Made by a program: the position numbers and the translations under genes. Shown piece by piece: positions 44,428-52,966 of a stretch of DNA of 64,000 bases. The stretch spans positions 186,001 through 250,000 of the forward strand of contig NZ_CP037895.1 in the NCBI RefSeq assembly GCF_004634385.1, in the 5' to 3' direction. The DNA is from Thermaerobacter sp. FW80. Lineage in GTDB: Bacteria; Bacillota; Sulfobacillia; Thermaerobacterales; Thermaerobacteraceae. The notes beneath the pieces are model-generated. The model saw only the letters and a list, made by a program, of their open reading frames with translations, had not been told where the DNA came from and did not search any database. Within the stretch, counting starts at the first letter, position 1. Each line of letters starts with the position of its first letter.

Positions 44428-45831
44428 CCCTGCTGGTGCTGGCCCTCTACACGGCCGCCATGCTGGCCCTGGGCTACGCGGCGGCGCGCTACACCCAGCG
44501 CAGTCCGGCCGACTACTACCTGGCCGGCCGCAGCCTGGGGCTGGTAGCCTTTCCCCTGACCCAGTTCGCCACCCTGATGAGCGCCTTTGTGTTCCTGGGC
44601 TCGGGCGGCTGGGCGTACCGGCACGGGTTCGCCTGGTACCCGCCCATCGGCATCGAAGCCTTCCTGCGCGTGGCCATGGCCCTGGTAGGCTATCGCGCTT
44701 GGATCCTGGCTCGGCAGCACGGCGCGCTGACCCCGCCCGAGCTGCTGGGCCGCATCACCGGCAGCGAAGCGGTAAGGGTGCTGGTGGCGCTGGTGCAGCT
44801 CTTCTGGTCCGTGCCCTACCTGGCCATCCAGGCCGTGGGCGGGGGGCACCTGCTTAGCGCCCTCAGCGGGGGCGCCATCCCCTACGGCCTGGGAGCCCTG
44901 CTGATGACCCTGCTGTCCGCCGGGGACTGTGGGGCGGCCTGCAGGCGGTGGCCTGGACCGACGTGTTCCAGGGCTTGTTCATCGCGGTGGCGCTCCTGGT
45001 GGCGGTCCCCTACGTGTTCCACGCCCTGCCCGTCGCCGAGCTGACCCAGAAGCTGGCCCGGGAACTGCCCGGCATGCTGCAGCCCCAGGGCGCACAGGGC
45101 TTCTTTACGCCCCGCATGATGTTCAGCTTCATGCTGATGAACGTGCTGGCGGTACTGGCCTACCCGCAGGTGTTCAGAGAAGTACTTCGCCGCCCGCTCG
45201 GCCGAAGCGTTCCGGGCGCTGGCGGTATGGTGGCCGCCGCTGACGGCGGTGGTGGCCCTGGTGCCCGTGCTGCTGAGTGTGGGGCCGGGCCCTGTGGCCC
45301 GACCTGAAGGACGTGGACCAGGTGATCCCCCGGCTGGTGGGTGCCTACGCCCCGGCCTGGGTGGGCGGTGTGCTGCTGGGTGGGGCCCTTTCGGCCATGA
45401 TGTCCACCAAGGACTCCATCCTGCTGACCATGGCCAGCATCCTGGATCACGACCTGCTGCGCCGCCGTGCGCCCGGCCCGGAACGGTCGCTGGCCCGGGC
45501 GCGGGCCCTTACCGGCCTGCTGTTGCTGGCCAGCTACCTTCTGGCCCTAACCCGGCCGCCCTCCATCGTGGATCTGGCGGTGTACTTCATCCAGGGTAAC
45601 GCCCTGCTGGCGCCCGCCTTCCTGGCCGCCCTGTACGGCCGGGTCAACGCCGCCGGGGTGCTGGCCTCGGTGGTGGTGGGCCAGCTGAGCTTCGCCGCCG
45701 CCGAGGCAGGGCTTTTGCCCTCCTTCGGGTTCGCCTCGTTCGTGCCCGCCCTGGTGCTGTCGGGCCTCGCCCTGTGGGCGGGCTCCTATCTGGGCCGGCC
45801 GGCACCCTCTCCGCTGGCCGCAAGGGGGTAG
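44424..45831 (+). pseudogene. Sodium:solute symporter (SSS family) with three frameshifts
   Basis: Read in pieces, the region gives a near-complete SSS transporter: DYYLAGRSLGLVAFPLTQFA at the start, VAWTDVFQGLFIAVALL in the middle, and GALSAMMSTKDSILLTMAS near the end (Na+-site region). The frame changes near 44920-44930, again near 45175 (TTCAGAGAAGTAC), and again near 45290. The total length fits one gene of about 470 codons. Several independent indels show true decay or a low-quality stretch of sequence. It is coupled to the small membrane protein upstream, and only 5 nt separate it from the adenylase gene. Confidence 0.85.
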
Positions 45832-45836
45832 GGAGG

Positions 45837-46916
45837 ATGCGGTTCTACCAGCCCTTCCTGGGCCGGGAAGTGGACCTGGACCAGTGGACCCGCGAGATGG
45901 TCGCCCTGCACTTTGACCCCGACGGGGGCACCCCCTACTGGCTGCGCTGGCAGGAGGAGCGGGGGATCGATGTGCGCCGCGAGGTGCAAGGGTTTGCCGA
46001 CCTGCCCCGGGTCTTCGACCTCTTCGACGGGGACGTGCTGCGCCGCATCCCCGCCACCGACTTCCTGCCCCGGCGCCGGCTGCAGGACCCGAGCCTCCAC
46101 CCGCGGGTGTACGAGACGGGCGGCACCACCGGCGCTCCCAAGCGGGTGGTGATGACCACCTACTGGCGCACCATGGCCGCCTGGACTTCCCACGTGCTGG
46201 ACGGGCTCGGCGTGCCCCGGAGCCTGCACATCCTGGCCCTCATGCCCCCGGGAGGGAACAACAACGCGGGCGTGTTCGTGCGCTACCTGGCCCGGGAGCG
46301 CGGCGCCCTCTCCTATCACGTGAACTTCGACCCGCGGTGGGTGAAAAAGCTCATCCTACGCGGCGCCCACCAGGAGGTGGAGGCCTACATCGCCCACCTC
46401 TTCGACCAGGCGGAAGCCATCGCCGAAACCCAGCCCGTAGGCATGCTGTTCACCACCGGCCGCCTGCTGCAGGAACCGCGCTGCCGGGAGCTGGTGCACC
46501 GCTACGGCATCCGGGTGGTGATGCACGGGGGCGCGGCGCTGGATCCGGATACCTACCGGGTGCTGCGGGAGGAGTGGTACGCGGGCTGCCTCTTCTGCGG
46601 CGAGTGCGGCAATACCCTGATGGGGGTGGCCCCTCAGGACACCCGGAGCCCGGAATCCCGGGAGCATCTGCTGTACATCCCCTGCTTCCCCTACTTCGTG
46701 GTGGAGGCGGTGGATCCCGAGGACCCCTTCCGGGTGCTCCCCTACGGGCAGCGGGGGCGGGTGAAGATCACCGTGCTGTGCGAGGATTTCTTCATCCCTG
46801 GCATGCTGGAGCGCGACGAGGCGGAGCGGGTGCCCGGCCGCGAGCCTTATCCTTGGGACTGGGTGCGCAACCCCATGTCCCCCGAGGCCCTGACCGGCCG
46901 CGAGGGCGTGTACTGA
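45837..46916 (+). CDS. Acid-activating adenylase (EhpF/LuxE-like, ANL-related)
   Basis: 359 aa from ATG 45837, with GGGGG upstream. Nucleotide-binding motif ETGGTTGAPKRVV, then VMHGGAALDPD and LFCGECGNTLMGV, and a shortened C-terminal part that ends at FFIPGMLERDEAERVPG without the usual hinge-and-lysine domain. This matches EhpF/LuxE-type adenylases that activate an acid for reduction instead of CoA ligation. The next gene is an aldehyde-dehydrogenase-like reductase, so the pair probably reduces a carboxylic (perhaps aromatic) acid to an aldehyde. Substrate unknown. Overlapping frames on both strands are shadows. Confidence 0.75.
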   Translation: MRFYQPFLGREVDLDQWTREMVALHFDPDGGTPYWLRWQEERGIDVRREVQGFADLPRVFDLFDGDVLRRIPATDFLPRRRLQDPSLHPRVYETGGTTGAPKRVVMTTYWRTMAAWTSHVLDGLGVPRSLHILALMPPGGNNNAGVFVRYLARERGALSYHVNFDPRWVKKLILRGAHQEVEAYIAHLFDQAEAIAETQPVGMLFTTGRLLQEPRCRELVHRYGIRVVMHGGAALDPDTYRVLREEWYAGCLFCGECGNTLMGVAPQDTRSPESREHLLYIPCFPYFVVEAVDPEDPFRVLPYGQRGRVKITVLCEDFFIPGMLERDEAERVPGREPYPWDWVRNPMSPEALTGREGVY

Positions 46917-46936
46917 CCGCGCGGGGGCGCAAGGGA

Positions 46937-48469
46937 ATGGAATCCTTGCCGGTAGTGCCGCTGTGGCGGGCCGGCCGCCCGTACTACACCCGCCTGCAGC
47001 GGCTGGTGCGGGACGCGCGGGGGGAGCCGCTGGCTTGGGTATGCCAGGCTCCGCCCGCTTTCTACGCCGACGCCCTAGAGGGGGCTGCCTGGGAAGGCTG
47101 GGCGGCGCTGCGGGAGCTGCCCTGGGACCGCCTGCTGGCGGTGCTGAGGGCGGCTTCGCTGCATCTGACCGGCTCCGCCTACGGCGGGGCCGAAGGGCCT
47201 GCGCCCCCGGGCCCCGCCGGGCGCCCGGCCGGGGCCGGCACCCCTTCCCTGCAGGAGCCCGCCCTTCCCCTGCCCGGGACCCGGGCCGCATACGAGGCCC
47301 ACCTCCAGCGGGTAGTCCTGGCCACCGGCATGCCCTACACCTGGGTGCGGGCTTCCTATCAGCACCTGGCCTCGGCCCTGCGCCACCTGGACGAGATCCT
47401 GCAACACCAGGTGCCCGGCGGCAGGCTGGAGCTGCTGGACCATCCCGGCCTCCTCCCCGGCCTGCGCTGGGTCCGCCGGGCCCGGCACCTGGCGGTGCTG
47501 CTGCCGGGCAACGACCCCCACGTGCACGTGTGGTGGTGCCTAGCCCTAGCCCTCAAGTTCCCGCTGGTGCTGAGGCCCTCCGAGGGGGACCCCCTTACCC
47601 CCTGGTACCTGGCGGCGACGCTGTACTCCGCGGGGCTGCCCGGCCCGGCCCTGTGGGTGCTGCCGGGCCCGCGGGAAGAAGGCCTGGAGCTGCTGCGGCG
47701 CGCCCGGCTGGCCCTGGCTTTCGGCGGCCCCCGCCTGGCGGAAGAGGTGGGCCGGCTGCCCGACGCAGGCCGGATCCGGCTGTTCGGCCCCGGCCAGAGC
47801 TCGGCGGCGGTGTCGGCTTCCCGGGCGGACGACCCGCGGGTGCTGGACCACCTGGTGCGGGGCGTCCTGCGGGCCGGAGGGCGGGCCTGCTTCTGCCTGT
47901 CCCGCATCGCGGTGGTGGGCCCGGCCGAAGCCGGCCTCCGCCTGGCCCGCGCCCTGGCCGAGCGCCTGGCCGCCCTCCCCATCCTGCCCCCCACGGACCC
48001 GCGCGCCCGGGTCCCCGCGCTCCCCAAGGAGGAAGCCGATGCCCTGGAGGGGTATATCCGGCAAGGGATGCAGGCCGGCGGCCGGGACCTGACCCGGGAC
48101 CTGGCCGGCCGGCTCCGGGAGGAGGTGGACGGTTGGCACGTCCTGCGCCCCACCGTGGTGTGGATCCCGCCCGGCGCCGAGGGGGACCGCCATCCCCTCT
48201 GGTGCGAACTGCCCTATCCCTACTGCGCGGTCACCGCCGTGCCCCCGGATCCCGACCTGCTGCTGCGCCTGCTGCAGCGCAGCCTGCTGGTGGCCGCCTT
48301 CCTAGACGAGCCCCGGCTGCGGGATGCCCTGTGGGAGGACCCTACCCTCGATCGTGTCTACCTGGAGCGCTATCCCGGGGAGATCGAGCTGATCCGCCCC
48401 CACCACGGCTTCCTGGCCGGCTTCCTGTTCCACACGGGCACGGGGGAGGCAGGGTTTCCCGCCGGATAG
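46937..48469 (+). CDS. LuxC/ALDH-like acyl reductase
   Basis: 510 aa, ATG 46937 with AAGGG close by. Of the aldehyde dehydrogenase superfamily, LuxC/EhpG-like: LAVLLPGNDPHVHVWWCLALALK and LVLRPSEGDPLTP form the nucleotide-binding half, and GGRACFCLSRIAVV carries the likely catalytic cysteine. The N-terminal 110 residues contain a Pro/Gly-rich linker (GPAPPGPAGRPAGAG-like). It probably receives the acyl group from the adenylase 20 nt upstream and releases an aldehyde using NAD(P)H. Very high GC; an overlapping frame of about 520 codons is a shadow. Confidence 0.72.
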   Translation: MESLPVVPLWRAGRPYYTRLQRLVRDARGEPLAWVCQAPPAFYADALEGAAWEGWAALRELPWDRLLAVLRAASLHLTGSAYGGAEGPAPPGPAGRPAGAGTPSLQEPALPLPGTRAAYEAHLQRVVLATGMPYTWVRASYQHLASALRHLDEILQHQVPGGRLELLDHPGLLPGLRWVRRARHLAVLLPGNDPHVHVWWCLALALKFPLVLRPSEGDPLTPWYLAATLYSAGLPGPALWVLPGPREEGLELLRRARLALAFGGPRLAEEVGRLPDAGRIRLFGPGQSSAAVSASRADDPRVLDHLVRGVLRAGGRACFCLSRIAVVGPAEAGLRLARALAERLAALPILPPTDPRARVPALPKEEADALEGYIRQGMQAGGRDLTRDLAGRLREEVDGWHVLRPTVVWIPPGAEGDRHPLWCELPYPYCAVTAVPPDPDLLLRLLQRSLLVAAFLDEPRLRDALWEDPTLDRVYLERYPGEIELIRPHHGFLAGFLFHTGTGEAGFPAG

Positions 48470-48508
48470 GAGGCCCGACGCCCAGGGGCCGGCGGGCGCC
48501 GGGGAGCT

Positions 48509-49261
48509 TTACCACCACATACCCCCGTTGACGTGCAGGGTCTGCCCGGTCATGAAGTCGTGCCGGGCCAAAAACACCACCGCCTCCGCCACTTCCTGAG
48601 GGAGCACCTTGCGGCGGGCCAGCAGGGTGTCCAGGTTTTCGTGACCCAGGAAGCTGCGCTGCTCTAAGTAGGCCACGATGTCGTCGTTCATCCGGGTCTC
48701 CACCGGACCGGGCGCCACCGCGTTGACCAGGACGCCGTAACGGCCCAGTTCCCGCGCCAGCGCCCGGGTCATGCCCAGCAGGGCCGCCTTGGTGGCGGCG
48801 TAGAGCACGTCCACCGTGCCCGCCTCCGCCGCCACCGAGGACACGGTGACGATGCGCCCGCTGCGCCGCTGCTTCATGCGCCGGGCCGCAGCGGCGGTCA
48901 CCAGCAGGGTCCCCCGCACGTTGACGGCCAGCATGCGGTCGATGCGCTCGGGGGAAAGCTCCTCCACCGGCGTGGGCAGGACGATGCCCGCGTTGTTGAC
49001 CAGCAGGTCCAGCGGGCCCACGCGGCGCTCCGCTTCCTCCACCAGCGCCTCCGCCTGGGTGGGGTCACCCAGGTCGCAGGGTAAAAGCTCCACCCGCCGG
49101 CCGCACCGGGCCAGGGCCTCCTGCAGCTCCCGGGCCTCGGCCTCGCTGCGGTGGTAGCTGGCCGCCACCCGCATCCCCTCGGCGGCCAGCCGCTCTACGA
49201 TGGCGCGCCCGATGCCGCGGGCGCCTCCCGTGACCAGCGCCGCCCTGCCCGCCAGCTCCAC
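48509..49261 (-). CDS. Short-chain dehydrogenase/reductase (FabG-like)
   Basis: 250 aa classical SDR: TGGARGIGRA cofactor loop, NNAGIV, the SSVAAEAGTVDVLYAATKA catalytic Ser-Tyr-Lys region, and VAPGPVETRM. GTG start at 49261 after GGAGGAG. Convergent to the adenylase/reductase pair, so not on the same transcript, but it could act on the same aldehyde/alcohol or on a 3-oxoacyl thioester. The substrate is not deducible. Between Gly-rich motif and tail (HDFMTGQTLHVNGGMWW) nothing is missing. Confidence 0.88.
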   Translation of the reverse strand: MELAGRAALVTGGARGIGRAIVERLAAEGMRVAASYHRSEAEARELQEALARCGRRVELLPCDLGDPTQAEALVEEAERRVGPLDLLVNNAGIVLPTPVEELSPERIDRMLAVNVRGTLLVTAAAARRMKQRRSGRIVTVSSVAAEAGTVDVLYAATKAALLGMTRALARELGRYGVLVNAVAPGPVETRMNDDIVAYLEQRSFLGHENLDTLLARRKVLPQEVAEAVVFLARHDFMTGQTLHVNGGMWW

Positions 49262-49393
49262 GCCGACTCCTCCCGCCCTGCTAGCCCCGGCCTTGCTCCT
49301 TACACATTCCGACGATCTCGACCACTCAGTCGGGGCGATGCCGACTACACGACCTCGGCGCTCCAGAGGGCTGCGCGGGGCTTCCTCCGCGGT

Positions 49394-50521
49394 TCAGGCC
49401 GCAGCCTGGCGCCTCGGTCGCTGGTGCTCGACCCAACAACCCACAGCCCACGTGAAGCCCAACAACTCTCGCGCGACCGCGGTCACCGCCACCGCGTGCG
49501 GCTTGCCCCGTGCGATTCTGCGCGGGTAGCGGCGGCACAGGCGCTCCTGTGCCTTCCACGCCATCCGTTGCACCTCTGGCGGGTGCCTCTCGTAGCGCTG
49601 CCGAATCTTCGCCTTGCGCGCTGGCGGGTAGCGGTAGGACCACGCCCCATTCACCAGCACCCGGCGCAGGTGCGCGTTCCCCGTCTTCGTGATCGCACCC
49701 CGGCGCCGCCGTGCCCCGCTGGAGTACTCGCTGGGCACCAACCCCGCATAGGCCATCAGTTGTCCCGCCCGGGCAAACCGCAGGAACGACCCCACCTCGG
49801 CCACGACCGTGACCGCCACCGCCTGGCCCACTCCGCGCAACGCCTGCAGAGCCTGAATCACCGGCGCGTGCACGCTGGCCGTGGCCTGCTCATGGATCTC
49901 CGCCTCTAGGCGCTTGAGCCGCTCCTCGATCTCGTCGATGGTGTGCACGTGCTCCCGCAAGACCCGCTGCAACACCGGATGCCCTCACTGCAGCCCCTCC
50001 AGCCACTCCCGGTACCGGCGTGACCACCGGCGCACACCCTGCGGCGGCCTGATCCCGTGCCGGAGCAGGAACTTGCTGAGCCGGTTGCGCGCACGTAATA
50101 GATCCTGCTTGGCATCCTCCCGGGCCCGCCCCAGGTCGCGCAGCGCCTCGTCCTCCTCGTGCGGTACCCATACTGGAGTCAGCTCGCCGGCCCGCAGCAG
50201 CTTCGCCAGGCGCACGGCATCCCGGCGGTCGGTCTTCACCCGGTCCCCGGGGCGCGTAGGCGTCAGCCCCGGGGCCACCACGATGCACGCGATCCCCAGC
50301 GAAGCCAACAGGCGTTGCAGCCCGTAGCCCGTCGGACCCGCCTCGTAGCACACCAGAAGCTGCTCCTTGGGCCCGAGCTGCTCCATCAGCTTGCGCACGG
50401 CCTCCGGGCGGTGCGGGATGGTCCCCCAGTACCGCCCGCGACCGCCATCGCGATCCGCCACCCCGACCGCGATCGTGTCCTGATGGACGTCCAGGCCCAC
50501 GAACTTCGTGAGATCCTTCAT
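49394..50521 (-). pseudogene. IS110-family transposase with in-frame TGA
   Basis: Starts at ATG 50521 (MKDLTKFVGLDVHQDT, first catalytic Asp present) and reads through CYEAGPTGYGLQ and KTDRRDAVRLAKLL to ...EWLEGLQ, where TGA (49985-49987) interrupts. The same frame continues GHPVLQRVLREHVHTIDE, with the C-terminal transposase_20 domain LRGVGQAVAVTVVAEVG and YAGLVPSEYSSG. The stop sits where a Trp or Phe codon is expected, so TGG to TGA is likely. Element ends are not identified. Confidence 0.88.
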
Positions 50522-50641
50522 GGTACCGGCCCCTTTCGTATGTGGCTCTGCGCGAAGGCAGGCACCTTCAGCGTAACCCACGCACCTGCGAAACGGGGCC
50601 GGCCTCGTTCATTGTGACTAGGGCAAGATCCATCGCCGCGG

Positions 50642-51970
50642 TTAGAACGGGGTGCGTAGGGCAACGAGCCCACCCAACAGCAGCAGTGTGGCAACGCTCC
50701 AGAAGATGGCGTCTATGCCAGCCAGATGCAGCACCATGCCGACGAGCGCCGGCACGAGCAGCTGTCCAAGACGGTTGCCGCTCAGGCGTAAGCCCAGTGC
50801 TAGTCCACGTATGTGCCGGGGAGCACGGGAGGCCACCCAGGCCATGGTGAGCGGCTGGCCTAACCCCAGTCCCAGGCCAGCCACCGCCATCAGCCCCACC
50901 AGCGCCAACGGCCACCCTACCCAGGGCATCGCTGCCAAGGCAGCGGCAGCGGCCAGGGCGCTGCCGGCTAGCAATGTATGCATGGGTACAGTCCGCGTCA
51001 ACCAGCCCATGACTAGGCGGGACAACAGGGACGCGGCGCCGCGTACAGACAGCAGCAGTGCCACGAATGTGACCGGGAAGCCCCTCTCTTCTCCCCATAC
51101 GGGCAGGTAGGCGACCAGCACATCGATCGATGAAAGCACGGCCAGGCTGGTCAACATGGCGGCAGCTACGCCCGGAGAACGCAACACATCCAACACCCCG
51201 GCGCGGACGGGGTCTTCACGGACGGGAGTCCCCTTTGCAGGGCGGGTGACCGCATCGCCGGCCTGCGCTGGAGCAGTGCCACCCCGACGTCTGTGCATGC
51301 CAGGATCACCACACCACTGCAACGCGGTCACCAACCCGATGGTCGCCGACACAGCAAAGACGGCCCACGTCCCGCCGGCGTGCGCCATTAGCCACCCGGC
51401 AAGCGCGGGACCGACCAGTTGGCCCACCGACACCGCCACCGTGTAGCTCCCTACGCGGGCCCCGTGGGCACCGGGTTCGCTGCGATTGGCCAGCATGGTC
51501 TGCAACGCGACGGTGTTCAGCAGGTGACCGAAACCCAACAGGGCATGCGCCACCGCCACTGCCCACGCGTGGCGCATCAGGGCGATGCCCACGCATGCCG
51601 CTGCCACCAAGGCAGCACCCAACGCGATCACCGGCGTTTCGCCGATGCGGTCCACCCATCGCCCGGCCGGGATGGCCATTACCAGCGAAAGCGCCGCAAA
51701 CGAGGAGGCGATTAAGCCCAGCTCCCAGGGTTGGGCGGCCAACTCCAACGCCTTGTAGGTAACAGCCGGCCGGGCGGCGTAGACGGCCAGTTGGATCAGT
51801 ACCGTGCCCGCCAACAGGTGGAGAAACCAGCCTGGCAATCGTGTGGTTAGGGCGGCAGGTCGGTGCATCACGGTCCGCCAGCGGCTGAGTACGCGATCGC
51901 CGGGCGTCTCGGGGCCGGTGGACGCGGTGAACGCGGATCGCGTGATCGGCGTGGCGAGGCTATCGTCCAT
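50642..51970 (-). CDS. MFS transporter
   Basis: 442-aa major facilitator with 12 likely helices; the loop GRWVDRIGETPV corresponds to the MFS A-motif, and a charged central loop (GDPGMHRRRGGTAPAQAG) separates the halves. Its ATG at 51970 overlaps the stop of the PrpB-like gene, making it the last gene of the tricarboxylate operon. It probably exports or imports a pathway acid; the direction is not deducible. Confidence 0.88.
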   Translation of the reverse strand: MDDSLATPITRSAFTASTGPETPGDRVLSRWRTVMHRPAALTTRLPGWFLHLLAGTVLIQLAVYAARPAVTYKALELAAQPWELGLIASSFAALSLVMAIPAGRWVDRIGETPVIALGAALVAAACVGIALMRHAWAVAVAHALLGFGHLLNTVALQTMLANRSEPGAHGARVGSYTVAVSVGQLVGPALAGWLMAHAGGTWAVFAVSATIGLVTALQWCGDPGMHRRRGGTAPAQAGDAVTRPAKGTPVREDPVRAGVLDVLRSPGVAAAMLTSLAVLSSIDVLVAYLPVWGEERGFPVTFVALLLSVRGAASLLSRLVMGWLTRTVPMHTLLAGSALAAAAALAAMPWVGWPLALVGLMAVAGLGLGLGQPLTMAWVASRAPRHIRGLALGLRLSGNRLGQLLVPALVGMVLHLAGIDAIFWSVATLLLLGGLVALRTPF

Positions 51971-52880
51971 GGTCGAGTGGCCATCCCTCCCGCAGAGGGG
52001 GTGTGCCGCCGCCGGGAACGAAGGCGCCGTCCCAGGCTACCCAGCGGCTGTAATGGTTGAGCTCGTACAGCTCGCGCCGGGTGAGCATCCGGTCGAGCCA
52101 GCCCACCTGGGTACCGTGGCGGGCCAGGTCCTCCAACAGCTGCCGGGCGGTATGCAGCATCGCACGGTAGACGGTAACAGGGAAGATCACGGCCGCGTAA
52201 CCCCACGCGCGAAAACGCTCCAGCGGCAGCAGGGGGCTTTTGCCGAACTCGGTCATGTTGGCGATCAGCGGTACGCCGGGCAGCGCCTCGGCGAAGCGGG
52301 CGAACTCCGCCTCGCTCTGTAAGGCCTCGGGGAAAACGGCGTCGGCTCCGGCCTCTACGTACAGTCGGGCGCGCTCCACGGCGGCGTCGAAGCCTTCCAC
52401 CGCGCGGGCGTCAATACGGGCGATGAGATAGATGTCCCCTGCCTGGCGCCGGGCTTCCACGGCGGCCCGAATCTTGGCCGCGGCTTCGCCGGCGTCTATC
52501 ACCCGTTTACCCTCCACGTGGCCGCAGCGCTTGGGGAACTCCTGGTCCTCCAGGTGGATACCGGCTACTCCCGCGCGGATGAAGTCGCCCACAGTGCGAA
52601 TCACGTTCAGGGCGTTGCCGTAGCCCGTATCGGCGTCGGCTATCACGGGCAGAGACGTGGCCTGGGCAATCTCCCCCGCGCGGCGAACCGATTCGGTTGC
52701 AGTCACCAGTCCGATGTCGGGCAGGCCGTACACCTGGCTGGCGATCACCGAGCCACTGACGTACACGGCCGAATAGCCCGCGCGCCTGGCGAGTTCGGCG
52801 ATGATGGGGTCGGGCACGCCGGGAATGGCCACCGCAGCCCCGGGCCGCAACAGGCGACGCAGGGTCTCGGCGCGCGTCAT
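51960..52880 (-). CDS. prpB: Isocitrate lyase/PEP mutase-family lyase, methylisocitrate lyase-like
   Basis: 306 aa from ATG 52880 (GGGGGGAGG upstream at 8 nt; another ATG two codons earlier is too close to it). Metal-binding DADTGYGNALNV and the catalytic loop LEDQEFPKRCGH with its cysteine are typical of PrpB-type lyases, which cleave 2-methylisocitrate-like tricarboxylates to succinate plus a 2-oxoacid. PAVEGFDAA-like RAVEGFDAAVERARLY and EALQSEAEFARF follow the family. Within this operon it is the natural last catabolic step. Oxaloacetate decarboxylase or dimethylmalate lyase relatives cannot be excluded. Confidence 0.85.
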   Translation of the reverse strand: MTRAETLRRLLRPGAAVAIPGVPDPIIAELARRAGYSAVYVSGSVIASQVYGLPDIGLVTATESVRRAGEIAQATSLPVIADADTGYGNALNVIRTVGDFIRAGVAGIHLEDQEFPKRCGHVEGKRVIDAGEAAAKIRAAVEARRQAGDIYLIARIDARAVEGFDAAVERARLYVEAGADAVFPEALQSEAEFARFAEALPGVPLIANMTEFGKSPLLPLERFRAWGYAAVIFPVTVYRAMLHTARQLLEDLARHGTQVGWLDRMLTRRELYELNHYSRWVAWDGAFVPGGGTPPLREGWPLDHGR

Positions 52881-52966
52881 GGTCATCTCCTCCCCCCGGA
52901 TGATTGCGGCTTTCACTCAACCGGGCCCCGTCCCTCCGTCTCCGGAACGGAGCCCGGTTGAGCGAA

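Noticed and set aside
46337-48531. Long overlapping frames on both strands across the adenylase and reductase genes
   Set aside because: They are low-complexity Arg/Pro/Gly-rich translations produced by high GC; only the frames with family motifs are kept.
38704-50521. TGA decoded as tryptophan genome-wide
   Set aside because: Many intact genes here end at TGA exactly where their families end (for example the first DJ-1 gene), so TGA is a normal stop.
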